From: Salinimicrobium flavum
GTDB taxonomy: Bacteria > Bacteroidota > Bacteroidia > Flavobacteriales > Flavobacteriaceae
NCBI RefSeq assembly: GCF_042684505.1
Contig: NZ_JBHULT010000005.1
Span: 248,001 to 312,000 of the forward strand
Reading direction: 5' to 3'
Length of the DNA: 64,000 nt
In this document: piece by piece, positions 35,306 to 42,988 of the stretch
Numbering within the stretch: position 1 is the first letter of the stretch
Layout: each line of letters begins with the position of its first letter
Program-made: the position numbers and the translations under genes
The notes under the pieces: generated by a model
The model's input: the letters and a program-made list of their open reading frames with translations, nothing else
Told to the model about the DNA's origin: nothing
The model's database searches: none

Positions 35306-35612
35306 GGCAGGTTCAGCAGAACTTTATTTTTAGTACTTATACATTCCTATCCCGCCAAACCGGCGGGTAGGAACCTCTTAAATGAAATTTAAAAAATGAA
35401 TTCTCCATCGTTCTCTCTTTCGAAATATACACCCTACAATGGGTGGGCGAAATAAGCCATCTCAAATTAAGTGATCTTTCCTTTAGGATTAAGAATTGCA
35501 GATAAACCGGCCGAAAGAATAGGTAGGTGAAGATTTAAACTTTCACAAATGGTCAACCCTGTTCAGGACTCCACACTTCACAAACTGAGAACCGACAACC
35601 GCCAACTGAATA
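35306..35612. other. spacer between valS and the ACBP gene
   Basis: No gene is seen. The stem TTCCTA-CCCGCC / GGCGGG-TAGGAA (35344-35373) is a strong hairpin downstream of valS but lacks a clean T-run. At the other end, 35584-35612, heptamers AACTGAG, AACCGAC, AACCGCC, AACTGAA lead directly to the ACBP stop codon. Confidence 0.65.
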
Positions 35613-35879
35613 CTACCCGGGAATATGCTTATTCACCAGTTCAATATATTTTTGTTTGGCTTCTTTGGTGCTCATTCCCTTTACCTGGAGCAGGGCATTG
35701 AGTTTAAAGGCGTTCCTTACGTCGTCTTCACCTGAAGGGGTGTAGATACCTTCCTGTTCTGTCGCCTGTTTGTAATAGGCATAGAACTGCAGCATAATAT
35801 CAGGAGGGAATTTTTGGGAAGTCCTGCTCGCCTTTTTATAGGCCTCCATGAATTCTTTGTCAACATTTTCGGGATACAT
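35613..35879 (-). CDS. acyl-CoA-binding protein
   Basis: The 88-residue protein has the four-helix ACBP pattern: FMEAYKKASRTSQKFPPDIMLQFYAYYKQAT, then AFKLNALLQVKGMSTKEAKQKYIEL, with the conserved Tyr/Lys of the acyl-CoA site. The W of the canonical K-W-D-A-W motif region is replaced by FKLNALL, which is usual for bacterial members. It would buffer long-chain acyl-CoA. Its position 14 nt downstream of psd and after cdsA suggests a link with phospholipid synthesis. A 7-nt array abuts its stop. Confidence 0.88.
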   Translation of the reverse strand: MYPENVDKEFMEAYKKASRTSQKFPPDIMLQFYAYYKQATEQEGIYTPSGEDDVRNAFKLNALLQVKGMSTKEAKQKYIELVNKHIPG

Positions 35880-35892
35880 TGTAAAAATGGTA

Positions 35893-36546
35893 TTAAGGGA
35901 GATCGGCGATCACGCTCAAACCACCTTTTACTTTTTGATTAAGTTTTACTTTCAGGGGTGTTCCTACCGGAAGATAAACATCCACTCTGGAGCCAAACTT
36001 AATAAATCCGCTGTCGCTTCCCTGTACGACTTCTGCGCCAACTTCGGCGTAATTAACGATCCTTTTTGCCAGGGCACCTGCGATCTGCCTGTACATGACC
36101 TCACCTGCAACTTCATTCTCAACCACAACGGTAGTCCTTTCATTTTCCTCACTGGCCTTAGGGTGCCAGGCTACCAGGTATTTCCCGGGATGGTATTTGC
36201 TGTATTTGACTACCCCGCTTATGGGATGGCGTGTAACGTGCACATTGATGGGAGACATGAAAACAGAGATCATTAAACGCTGGTCCTTAAAATATTCTTT
36301 TTCATAGACCTCCTCAATCACTACCACTTTCCCATCTACCGGCGCCACAACGTGGGACTCATTAAAGACAGTATCTCGTTTGGGATTCCTGAAAAACTGA
36401 ATAATCAGGAAGAACAGGATAAGGGTACCAATAAGGATAACCAGTCTTATCCATTCTGTAAAAATAAAAGTATATGCGGCCAGGTTAACAATGATCAGGA
36501 GGATCATTGCAACAGCCATTATTTTATATCCTTCTTTATGAAACAT
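35893..36546 (-). CDS. psd: phosphatidylserine decarboxylase family protein
   Basis: The start at 36546 gives 217 residues. Two N-terminal membrane helices (about 10-50) are followed by FFRNPKRD, VVAPVDGKVV, INVHVTRHPISG and the self-processing site KFGSRVDVYLP, where cleavage between Gly185 and Ser186 would generate the pyruvoyl cofactor. This short form is the archaeal/Bacteroidetes type. It decarboxylates phosphatidylserine to phosphatidylethanolamine. The first 11 nt overlap the end of cdsA, so the two are coupled. A start at 36612 would overlap cdsA more deeply and is less likely. Confidence 0.93.
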   Translation of the reverse strand: MFHKEGYKIMAVAMILLIIVNLAAYTFIFTEWIRLVILIGTLILFFLIIQFFRNPKRDTVFNESHVVAPVDGKVVVIEEVYEKEYFKDQRLMISVFMSPINVHVTRHPISGVVKYSKYHPGKYLVAWHPKASEENERTTVVVENEVAGEVMYRQIAGALAKRIVNYAEVGAEVVQGSDSGFIKFGSRVDVYLPVGTPLKVKLNQKVKGGLSVIADLP

Positions 36547-37339
36547 AATTAAGTAGTTGTAAGTAACCGTACACAAACGGGCTGGCAAAAATAATACTAT
36601 CCAACCTGTCAAACAAGCCCCCGTGCCCCGGCATTAACTTTCCGCTGTCTTTTACGCCGGCCTGTCTTTTGAATTTCGACTGAATTAAGTCTCCAAGAGT
36701 TCCGAATATACTGAGAATGACGGCCATGCCAACCCAGGTGGGAACATCAAGCAGCCCTGTAAAAAAAAACACAAGATAACCACCAACGGCTGAAAATATT
36801 ACCCCTCCAAGAAAGCCTTCAATCGTCTTTTTTGGCGAGATGCGTTCAAACAACTTGTTCTTTCCGAAGTTCTTACCTACAAGATAGGCAAAAGTATCAT
36901 TAATCCAAATCAAACTGAAGATCCCTATAACGAGCTCGGGTGTGAAATCGCCGGTTATGCTGGGGATGAGCGTAAGAAAGATCAGGGAGGCTATCAAATA
37001 GAAAATTATGATAACGTATTTTTTCTTTTCAAAAAGAGGAATCTTATGAACTATCATAAGGTCCTTGACCAGGAAAAGGTTGACAAATATGGTGATGAGG
37101 AGTAAGGCCTGGGTGGCGTAGGGACTAAAGCGGGCATAGCTGAAAAAATAGAACAGCGTAAAAAGCAACAGGTAGCCCAGATAGCTTTTTAAATGCAGCA
37201 AACGTTGCAGTTCGCGTAAACAAATGACGCCAAAAAGAAGAAAAAGGGTGGTGAAGGCAAATTCCGATGATAAAATGGAAACTACAAGTATGGAAACATA
37301 TAATACACCTGATAAACCCCGAATAATATTTTCCTTCAT
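36536..37339 (-). CDS. cdsA: phosphatidate cytidylyltransferase
   Basis: From 37339 the protein has 267 residues and about eight membrane helices. The signature SKFKRQAGVKDSGKLMPGHGGLFDRLDS matches the CDP-alcohol synthase pattern S-x-x-K-R...K-D...P-G-H-G-G-x-x-D-R-x-D. It makes CDP-diacylglycerol, the precursor that feeds phosphatidylserine synthase and then Psd, encoded next. It starts 1 nt after the stop of the LUD gene and overlaps psd by 11 nt. The longer frame from 37390 intrudes into the LUD gene. Confidence 0.94.
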   Translation of the reverse strand: MKENIIRGLSGVLYVSILVVSILSSEFAFTTLFLLFGVICLRELQRLLHLKSYLGYLLLFTLFYFFSYARFSPYATQALLLITIFVNLFLVKDLMIVHKIPLFEKKKYVIIIFYLIASLIFLTLIPSITGDFTPELVIGIFSLIWINDTFAYLVGKNFGKNKLFERISPKKTIEGFLGGVIFSAVGGYLVFFFTGLLDVPTWVGMAVILSIFGTLGDLIQSKFKRQAGVKDSGKLMPGHGGLFDRLDSIIFASPFVYGYLQLLNYVS

Positions 37340-37340
37340 G

Positions 37341-37952
37341 CTATAGATCTTCCAGAAGCAGCAAATATAGGTTTTTTGTGCTACTTCCATAACTCATGAA
37401 GTCTCCTTCCTTATTATTCTCGAAATTTTTAATTGTTGTAATATTAGAAGGAATACGGTCTTTATTTTTAAATTTTATGCCTCTAAGGCCTTCCCCAATC
37501 GCATCAACAAGCTTGCTGGTTGAGGCAACGATCACGAAATCATAGGGAAGCTCGCGAAGTTTCTTTTCCTTGATCTGGTTAGAGGATATTAGGATGGAAC
37601 CGTCATTGGCTATTAAATACTCGCAGGTGCTTAAGAAAAATGCAGCCTCGCCGGAATTGGTAAAATCCAGGTTATAATCAGAGAATCTTGACCTTAAATT
37701 GGGATCAAAACAGCAAACCTTTTTTTCATACCAATCATTCTCCAGCATGATGTTATCAAAAGCTTCCATCAATTCTTCATTGCTGTCGCAGTAAAGAAAT
37801 TTACCTCCGTTGTTCTTAAAATTGAGCATGAAACGCTCATCAGTGGGTAACTTAACATCTGGCATATATTTGCTACGGTCAGAATTTTCTGGCTTGTCCT
37901 GACCTTTGTCTGATTTAGATTTAGGATTCAAAAAGTTTCTAAATAGACTCAT
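37341..37952 (-). CDS. LUD-domain protein (LutC/YkgG-like)
   Basis: From 37952 the protein has 203 residues. After a polar N-terminus comes FLYCDSNEELMEAFDNI, CCFDPNLR, GEAAFFLSTCEYLIANDGSILISSNQIKEKKLRELPYDFVIVAS, the pattern of the LUD (lactate utilisation) domain with TCEYLIA-N-D-G in place of the usual ETGT. In other phyla LutC acts in lactate oxidation, but the partner LutA/LutB genes are absent here, and in Bacteroidetes this gene is typically next to ftsH and cdsA. Function in this setting is unknown. A promoter element (TACCTTTG) precedes it. Confidence 0.82.
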   Translation of the reverse strand: MSLFRNFLNPKSKSDKGQDKPENSDRSKYMPDVKLPTDERFMLNFKNNGGKFLYCDSNEELMEAFDNIMLENDWYEKKVCCFDPNLRSRFSDYNLDFTNSGEAAFFLSTCEYLIANDGSILISSNQIKEKKLRELPYDFVIVASTSKLVDAIGEGLRGIKFKNKDRIPSNITTIKNFENNKEGDFMSYGSSTKNLYLLLLEDL

Positions 37953-37988
37953 AGAAGTTTTAGTTATTACACTAAGTAGCATTTAAAC

Positions 37989-37996
37989 CAAAGGTA
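37989..37996 (-). promoter_or_regulatory. -7 element ahead of LUD-cdsA-psd-ACBP
   Basis: TACCTTTG on the minus strand matches TAnnTTTG perfectly, 36 nt before the LUD start and just beyond the ftsH terminator. This suggests the lipid genes have their own promoter. Confidence 0.6.
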
Positions 37997-38037
37997 AAAA
38001 ATCTTAACTTATAGTATAATTAAAGTTAAGATTTTTT
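37997..38037 (-). terminator. terminator of ftsH
   Basis: AAAAATCTTAACTT and AAGTTAAGATTTTTT form a long stem with an A/T-run on each side, 13 nt after the ftsH stop. Confidence 0.85.
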
Positions 38038-38049
38038 ACGGGTATGGAC

Positions 38050-40101
38050 TTAATTTTCTTCTGAAGGCTTTTCCGAAGGGGAATCTTCAGTTCCGGTGGC
38101 TGTTGGAACAGTTTTTTCGGTCACGGTCTCTTCCTGTACAGGTTTCTTTTTAGCCCGGGAGCTTCCGCCCATGATCTCATCACGACTCTTGAAAGGTCTC
38201 TTTCCGAAGATCTCTTCCAGATTATCCTTAAAAATGACCTCTTTATCGAGCAGGATCTCGGCCAACTGGGTTAGCTTATCTTTGTTCGCTTGCAGAAGGT
38301 CAATGGCACGCTGATATTGTTGTTCAATAAGATTCGAGATCTCTTTATCGATCAATTCTGATGTTTTCTCACTGTATGGTTTGGTGAAATTATATTCACC
38401 CTGTCCTGAAGAGTCATGGTAAGTTAAGTTACCAATCTTGTCATTCAATCCATAAACAGTGACCATAGCACGAGCCTGTTTTGTAACCTTTTCAAGGTCG
38501 CTTAGAGCTCCTGTAGATATCTTGTTGAACATCACTTTTTCGGCTGCACGACCACCAAGGGCTGCACACATCTCGTCAAGCATCTGTTCAGGTCTTACAA
38601 TAAGTCTCTCTTCAGGCAGGTACCAGGCAGCTCCCAGGGATTGTCCCCGTGGTACAATGGTAACTTTTACAAGCGGTGCAGCGTGCTCAAGGATCCAGCT
38701 CACTGTGGCATGTCCTGCTTCATGAAAAGCGATCGCCTGTTTTTCTTCAGGAGTAATGATCTTGTTCTTCTTCTCAAGTCCTCCCACGATACGATCTACC
38801 GCATCAAGGAAATCCTGTTTACCAACGGCAGTCTTGCCTTTACGGGCAGCAATAAGGGCTGCTTCATTACATACGTTGGCAATATCTGCACCCGAAAAAC
38901 CGGGAGTTTGCTTTGCCATGAATTCTGTGTCCAGCTCATCTGCCACCTTTTTCAGGGGACGCAGGTGAACTTCAAATATTTCTTCTCTTTCTCTCACGTC
39001 CGGGAGATCCACATAGATCTGTCGGTCAAACCTTCCGGCTCTCATAAGGGCTTTATCCAGCACATCTGCACGGTTGGTGGCGGCAATTACGATCACGTTG
39101 GTGTTGGTACCAAACCCGTCCATTTCAGTCAGTAACTGGTTGAGGGTATTCTCACGCTCATCGTTGGACCCCGAAAAATTGCTTTTTCCACGGGCACGTC
39201 CAATGGCATCTATTTCATCAATAAATATAATTGCAGGAGATTTTTCCTTGGCCTGTTTGAAAAGGTCACGTACCCTTGAGGCACCTACCCCTACGAACAT
39301 TTCCACGAAATCTGATCCTGACAGGGAGAAGAAAGGCACCTTTGCCTCTCCGGCCACAGCTTTCGCTAAAAGGGTCTTCCCGGTTCCAGGAGGCCCTACA
39401 AGTAAGGCACCCTTAGGGATCTTACCACCAAGATTAGTGTATTTGTCGGGATTCTTCAGGAAGTCAACGATCTCCTGTACTTCTTCTTTTGCGCCTTCAA
39501 GGCCCGCGACATCTTTAAAAGAAACCTTTACATCGGTATTTTGATCAAAAAGCTTAGCTTTTGATTTTCCAATATTAAAGATCTGTCCTCCTGCACCTCC
39601 ACCGGCACCTCCGCTCATTCTACGCATAATGAAGATCCAGATCCCTATGATAAGGATAAATGGTAAAAGGGTAAGCAGGATATCTCCCCAAACGTTTTGC
39701 TGCGTCTCATAGGAGACAGGGGTGTCAAGGTTGTTTTCGGCCTTTATTTCCCTAATGTCATCTTCGAGGTTTTGAAGATCTCCAAATTCAAAAGTATACG
39801 CGGGAGATTCCCCACCCGGAAAAAGCTCTTCGGTAACTGCATTTTTATGGACATCTTTTTGCCTGGCTTCTTCAGTTAGGAAAACTCTACCCTGGTTGCG
39901 ATTTACGATCACCACCTTTTTCACATCCCCTTGTTCAAGGTAATTCAGGAATTCAGCCGGATTTGTTTTGGCGGGTTCATTGAACCCGCTACCGGTAAAG
40001 AAGTTTATTCCCAGGAAAACCAGGATTATGGCTGCATAGATCCAGTAGGCACTGAATTTAGGCTTTTTGGGTTCTTTATTCTTAGGTTGCTCTTTGGCCA
40101 T
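38050..40101 (-). CDS. ftsH: ATP-dependent zinc metalloprotease FtsH
   Basis: The 683-residue protein has two membrane helices (about 18-38 and 142-160), an AAA+ domain with Walker A GPPGTGKT (236-243), IIFIDEIDAIG (Walker B) and the second region of homology, and the protease motif HEAGH (460-464). It degrades membrane and soluble proteins from the inner membrane as a hexamer. A Ser/Glu/Thr-rich C-terminal tail follows position 640. It is 17 nt downstream of rsfS in the same transcript and ends at a strong terminator. Confidence 0.97.
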   Translation of the reverse strand: MAKEQPKNKEPKKPKFSAYWIYAAIILVFLGINFFTGSGFNEPAKTNPAEFLNYLEQGDVKKVVIVNRNQGRVFLTEEARQKDVHKNAVTEELFPGGESPAYTFEFGDLQNLEDDIREIKAENNLDTPVSYETQQNVWGDILLTLLPFILIIGIWIFIMRRMSGGAGGGAGGQIFNIGKSKAKLFDQNTDVKVSFKDVAGLEGAKEEVQEIVDFLKNPDKYTNLGGKIPKGALLVGPPGTGKTLLAKAVAGEAKVPFFSLSGSDFVEMFVGVGASRVRDLFKQAKEKSPAIIFIDEIDAIGRARGKSNFSGSNDERENTLNQLLTEMDGFGTNTNVIVIAATNRADVLDKALMRAGRFDRQIYVDLPDVREREEIFEVHLRPLKKVADELDTEFMAKQTPGFSGADIANVCNEAALIAARKGKTAVGKQDFLDAVDRIVGGLEKKNKIITPEEKQAIAFHEAGHATVSWILEHAAPLVKVTIVPRGQSLGAAWYLPEERLIVRPEQMLDEMCAALGGRAAEKVMFNKISTGALSDLEKVTKQARAMVTVYGLNDKIGNLTYHDSSGQGEYNFTKPYSEKTSELIDKEISNLIEQQYQRAIDLLQANKDKLTQLAEILLDKEVIFKDNLEEIFGKRPFKSRDEIMGGSSRAKKKPVQEETVTEKTVPTATGTEDSPSEKPSEEN

Positions 40102-40118
40102 TCTTTCTTGCTTAAATC

Positions 40119-40490
40119 TTAATAGTTTGTTTCAATTGAAGTCACTTTGGCATCTCCCCAAAGACTTTCGATATCATAATATTCCCTGATATGTTTCTGA
40201 AAAACGTGAACCACAACATTCACGTAATCCATAAGTACCCATTCGGCATTATCTGAACCTTCTACATGCCAGGGCTTATCTTTCAATGATTTACTAACTG
40301 ATTTTTGTATGGAATTCACTATTGCGTTTACCTGCGTATTTGAAGTTCCGTTGCAGATAACGAAATAATCACAAACGGTATTTTCTATTTCTCGTAAATC
40401 CAGGATCTCTATATCATTTCCTTTTACTTCCTCAATCCCCTTGATTATGTGTGCGATAAGTATGTCGTTGTTCGTTTCTTTTTTTGTCAT
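40119..40490 (-). CDS. rsfS: ribosomal silencing factor RsfS
   Basis: The 123-residue protein has the RsfS/Iojap pattern: IEEVKGNDIEILDLREIENTVCDYFVICNGTSNTQVNAI and the PWHVEGSDNAEWVLMDYVNVVVHVFQ end. It binds L14 and blocks subunit joining under starvation. Linkage to ftsH and to a divergent birA is common in flavobacteria. A perfect -7 element TAACTTTG (40517-40510) precedes it by 19 nt. Confidence 0.96.
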   Translation of the reverse strand: MTKKETNNDILIAHIIKGIEEVKGNDIEILDLREIENTVCDYFVICNGTSNTQVNAIVNSIQKSVSKSLKDKPWHVEGSDNAEWVLMDYVNVVVHVFQKHIREYYDIESLWGDAKVTSIETNY

Positions 40491-40509
40491 TAAATTTTAT
40501 TTCTTTGCG

Positions 40510-40517
40510 CAAAGTTA
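40510..40517 (-). promoter_or_regulatory. -7 element of the rsfS-ftsH promoter
   Basis: TAACTTTG on the minus strand fits TAnnTTTG perfectly, 19 nt from the rsfS ATG. Confidence 0.6.
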
Positions 40518-40586
40518 TTACTTTTTACTCTTTTTGAGCCTTGGTTTTTTATAACATTTAACGCCTTCATTATTCAACACTCTCTT

Positions 40587-41318
40587 ATGCACCTTATCAA
40601 AGTTAATGCCATCAACTCCACCAATTCTTTCGCCCGTGAGCTGTTTAAGGAAAATAAGGCAGTACCGGTCACTTGTATACTCGCAAAAAAGCAGTTGCAA
40701 GGGAGAGGGCAGAGGGGCACCACCTGGGAATCTGAAGAAGGTCAAAACCTTACTTTCAGTGTCCTATACCCTCATCCAGGCATCCCACCCGCCAATCAAT
40801 TCCTGCTTAGTGCGGCTGTGGCTGCAGCCCTGGTGCAGGGGCTTCAAAAATTCGGGTTGCCAAAACTTAAGGTGAAATGGCCGAACGACATTCTGTCAGC
40901 AAATAATAAAATTGCAGGCATCCTTATCGAAAATGTCATAACAGAGGGGCAGTTAACGGCAAGTATCATAGGGATAGGATTAAATGTGAATCAGGAGCAG
41001 TTTCCTCACCTCCCGGCCGCAGGGTCTATGTACACGGTTTCAGGTAAAAAATATGAGCCTCAAGAGGTGCTGGATGTGCTTCTTAATGAACTTGAAAACC
41101 GGTTGGACCTGCTTTCGAACCAGAGTGCCGCAGCGATACTGCAGGACTATAAAGACCGGTTGTTTCGCTTTGGGATTCCTTCAACTTTTGAACGGCCTGA
41201 TGCAAGCCGGTTTACCGGCATCATAGCCGGGGTGAAGGCTTCGGGGGAATTGATCGTAAGAACAGAAGATGACCTCCTGCAGGAATTTGACCTGAAGGAG
41301 ATCAAACTATGTTATTGA
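40587..41318 (+). CDS. birA: biotin--[acetyl-CoA-carboxylase] ligase, monofunctional
   Basis: The 243-residue enzyme has the biotinyl-AMP loop GRGQRGTTWESEEGQNLTFSVLYP, LKVKWPNDILSANNKIAGILIEN and a small C-terminal SH3-like domain. It lacks the N-terminal helix-turn-helix of E. coli BirA, so it should not repress transcription. It attaches biotin to carboxylase lysines; the pyruvate carboxylase in this window has the matching AMKM site. It is divergent from rsfS, and its stop abuts the stop of the SRPBCC gene with no spacer. Confidence 0.95.
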   Translation: MHLIKVNAINSTNSFARELFKENKAVPVTCILAKKQLQGRGQRGTTWESEEGQNLTFSVLYPHPGIPPANQFLLSAAVAAALVQGLQKFGLPKLKVKWPNDILSANNKIAGILIENVITEGQLTASIIGIGLNVNQEQFPHLPAAGSMYTVSGKKYEPQEVLDVLLNELENRLDLLSNQSAAAILQDYKDRLFRFGIPSTFERPDASRFTGIIAGVKASGELIVRTEDDLLQEFDLKEIKLCY

Positions 41319-41711
41319 TCACAGTTTTGAGGTGTTCTCTGCAAGGGTTGCAATGAATTTCTTCAGCGGTCCTTTTACCATCATCGCCATCATCGTATTG
41401 AACTTCCCGTGGAAGAACAATTGCGCCTCGCTCTGGCCGGGCCCTGCATTCTCAATGATGACATCAAGGGAAAAGTTGAACTTATCTGACGTAGACCCCA
41501 GTACGATAAATTCCGGTTCACGGGTCTCTTTGATCTGAAGTTCAATTTCGGGCATGCCTTTAAGGGCAAAAGAGAAGGTGTCTTGTGACTTCACCTCAAA
41601 TTTCTCTTTACTCTCGGGCATGATCTGTTCGTAATTCTCGACATTCGTCAAAAAATTATAAAGCTCCTGTTGGCTTTTTTGAACAGTTACTTTCTGACTT
41701 TCTAATTCCAT
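41319..41711 (-). CDS. SRPBCC-family protein
   Basis: The 130-residue protein has the START/Bet v1-like pattern of the SRPBCC superfamily: an N-terminal strand, a helix (SQQELYNFLTNVENYEQIMP), several strands, and a long C-terminal helix (MMAMMVKGPLKKFIATLAENTSKL). It probably binds a hydrophobic ligand; the identity is unknown. It follows pyrE by 4 nt, an arrangement that I recall as conserved in flavobacteria, and converges on birA with no gap. Confidence 0.82.
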   Translation of the reverse strand: MELESQKVTVQKSQQELYNFLTNVENYEQIMPESKEKFEVKSQDTFSFALKGMPEIELQIKETREPEFIVLGSTSDKFNFSLDVIIENAGPGQSEAQLFFHGKFNTMMAMMVKGPLKKFIATLAENTSKL

Positions 41712-41715
41712 AGCT

Positions 41716-42357
41716 TTATTTTTTCCAGTTGGCCGGATCCTTATGCCAGTTCATCAGCAGTTCTGCTTCGGCCTGATTTATATAATTCGTTTTCTGGGCG
41801 ATCTCCAGAAGGTATTCGTAATTGCTCAGGGTATGTAATTCAACCTTTGCTTTCTCGAAATTCTCTCGGGCCTCTTCAAAACCGTAGGAGAAAATGGCCA
41901 GCATCCCTTTGATCTGAACGTTTGCCGCCTCAAGGGCTTTGATTGCATTCAGACTGCTCTTTCCTGTACTAATGAGGTCTTCGATGACCACTACCGTTTG
42001 ACCTTCATCGATCTTTCCTTCAATCTGGTTCTTTCTTCCGTGGCTTTTTGGTTCAGGGCGAACGTATACGAATGGCAGGCTAAGATATTCAGCTACCAGC
42101 ATGCCTATTCCAATAGCTCCTGTGGCCACCCCGGCGATCACATCGGCCTTTCCGTAGAGCTGCTCGATCTGTTTCGCCATATTTTCCCTGATGAAATTCC
42201 GAATAGGCGGATAAGACAAGATGATGCGGTTGTCACAGTAAATTGGGGAATTCCACCCGCTGGCCCATTTGAAGCCCTGTTGTGCATCTAATTTTATTGC
42301 TTTAATTTGCAATAGTAACTCAGCCGTTTTGCGTGCTGTTTCTTTATCTAAAATCAT
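41716..42357 (-). CDS. pyrE: orotate phosphoribosyltransferase
   Basis: From 42357 the protein has 213 residues: MILDKETARKTAELLLQIKAIKLD, SPIYCDNRIILSYP, and the PRPP motif VVVIEDLISTGKSSLNAI. It joins orotate and PRPP to OMP in pyrimidine synthesis. Frames extending upstream to 42510 lie within the divergent NUDIX gene and are excluded. The -7 element TACATTTG (42369-42362) is only 4 nt before the ATG, so the mRNA is probably leaderless or nearly so. Confidence 0.95.
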   Translation of the reverse strand: MILDKETARKTAELLLQIKAIKLDAQQGFKWASGWNSPIYCDNRIILSYPPIRNFIRENMAKQIEQLYGKADVIAGVATGAIGIGMLVAEYLSLPFVYVRPEPKSHGRKNQIEGKIDEGQTVVVIEDLISTGKSSLNAIKALEAANVQIKGMLAIFSYGFEEARENFEKAKVELHTLSNYEYLLEIAQKTNYINQAEAELLMNWHKDPANWKK

Positions 42358-42361
42358 ACTG

Positions 42362-42369
42362 CAAATGTA
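42362..42369 (-). promoter_or_regulatory. -7 element of pyrE overlapping the NUDIX start codon
   Basis: TACATTTG on the minus strand is a perfect TAnnTTTG. The same bases on the plus strand (CAAATGTA) contain the ATG of the NUDIX gene. Transcription would begin near the pyrE ATG. Confidence 0.6.
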
Positions 42370-42988
42370 TAAAGTTTTTGTAAATGATATTCCGATTATT
42401 CTTTCTACTGAAAAGGATTTGGGAGAAAAATATACTTCAATCCCGATAAAAGAAGTTAAATTTAAAAGAATCATCAAAAAGATCAACAAAGGAAAACTTT
42501 TATACATCAACCTTTACCACCCCAAAAAAGAGAAATTACTGAAGCATCTTTTCAAAAAACTACCTGTTGTCACCGCAGGAGGGGGAATGGTCTTTAATCC
42601 CGAAAAAGAGGTGCTTTTCATTTATCGTAATGGCCGATGGGACCTGCCCAAAGGAAAGATCGAAAAGGATGAAAGCCTTGAAGAAGGTGCCATAAGGGAG
42701 GTGGAGGAAGAGACAGGAGTAAAGGGCCTGAAGGTTGACAAATTCCTTCAAAAAACTTACCACGTGTTCCAGCGCAAAGGTAAATACAAACTAAAAGTTA
42801 CCTACTGGTTTCAAATGTCCACCGATTATACAGGAGAACTCGTGCCCGAAGAAAAAGAAGGGATCATGAAAGTGAAATGGAAGGATGTTGTGAAGGCTCA
42901 GAAGGCTCTCAAAAAGTCTTACGCTAACATCAAACTTCTTTTCCCCGAGGAGATCTTACCGGTTTATTCGAAACACGGGATATCTTAA
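42365..42988 (+). CDS. NUDIX hydrolase
   Basis: From 42365 the protein has 207 residues. The C-terminal part (about 70-200) is a NUDIX domain with GKIEKDESLEEGAIREVEEETGV, matching GX5EX7REUXEEXGU. The N-terminal 65 residues (MYKVFVNDIPIILSTEKDLG) form a separate alpha/beta segment that recurs in Bacteroidetes relatives. It hydrolyses a nucleoside-diphosphate-linked substrate that cannot be named. It is divergent from pyrE with 7 nt between start codons, so its promoter lies inside pyrE. Its last 33 nt overlap the M14 peptidase gene tail to tail. Confidence 0.88.
   Translation: MYKVFVNDIPIILSTEKDLGEKYTSIPIKEVKFKRIIKKINKGKLLYINLYHPKKEKLLKHLFKKLPVVTAGGGMVFNPEKEVLFIYRNGRWDLPKGKIEKDESLEEGAIREVEEETGVKGLKVDKFLQKTYHVFQRKGKYKLKVTYWFQMSTDYTGELVPEEKEGIMKVKWKDVVKAQKALKKSYANIKLLFPEEILPVYSKHGIS

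Noticed and set aside
35344..35373. CCCGCC/GGCGGG hairpin as a firm valS terminator
   Set aside because: The stem is strong but no T-run follows; it may instead be a dispersed hairpin repeat.
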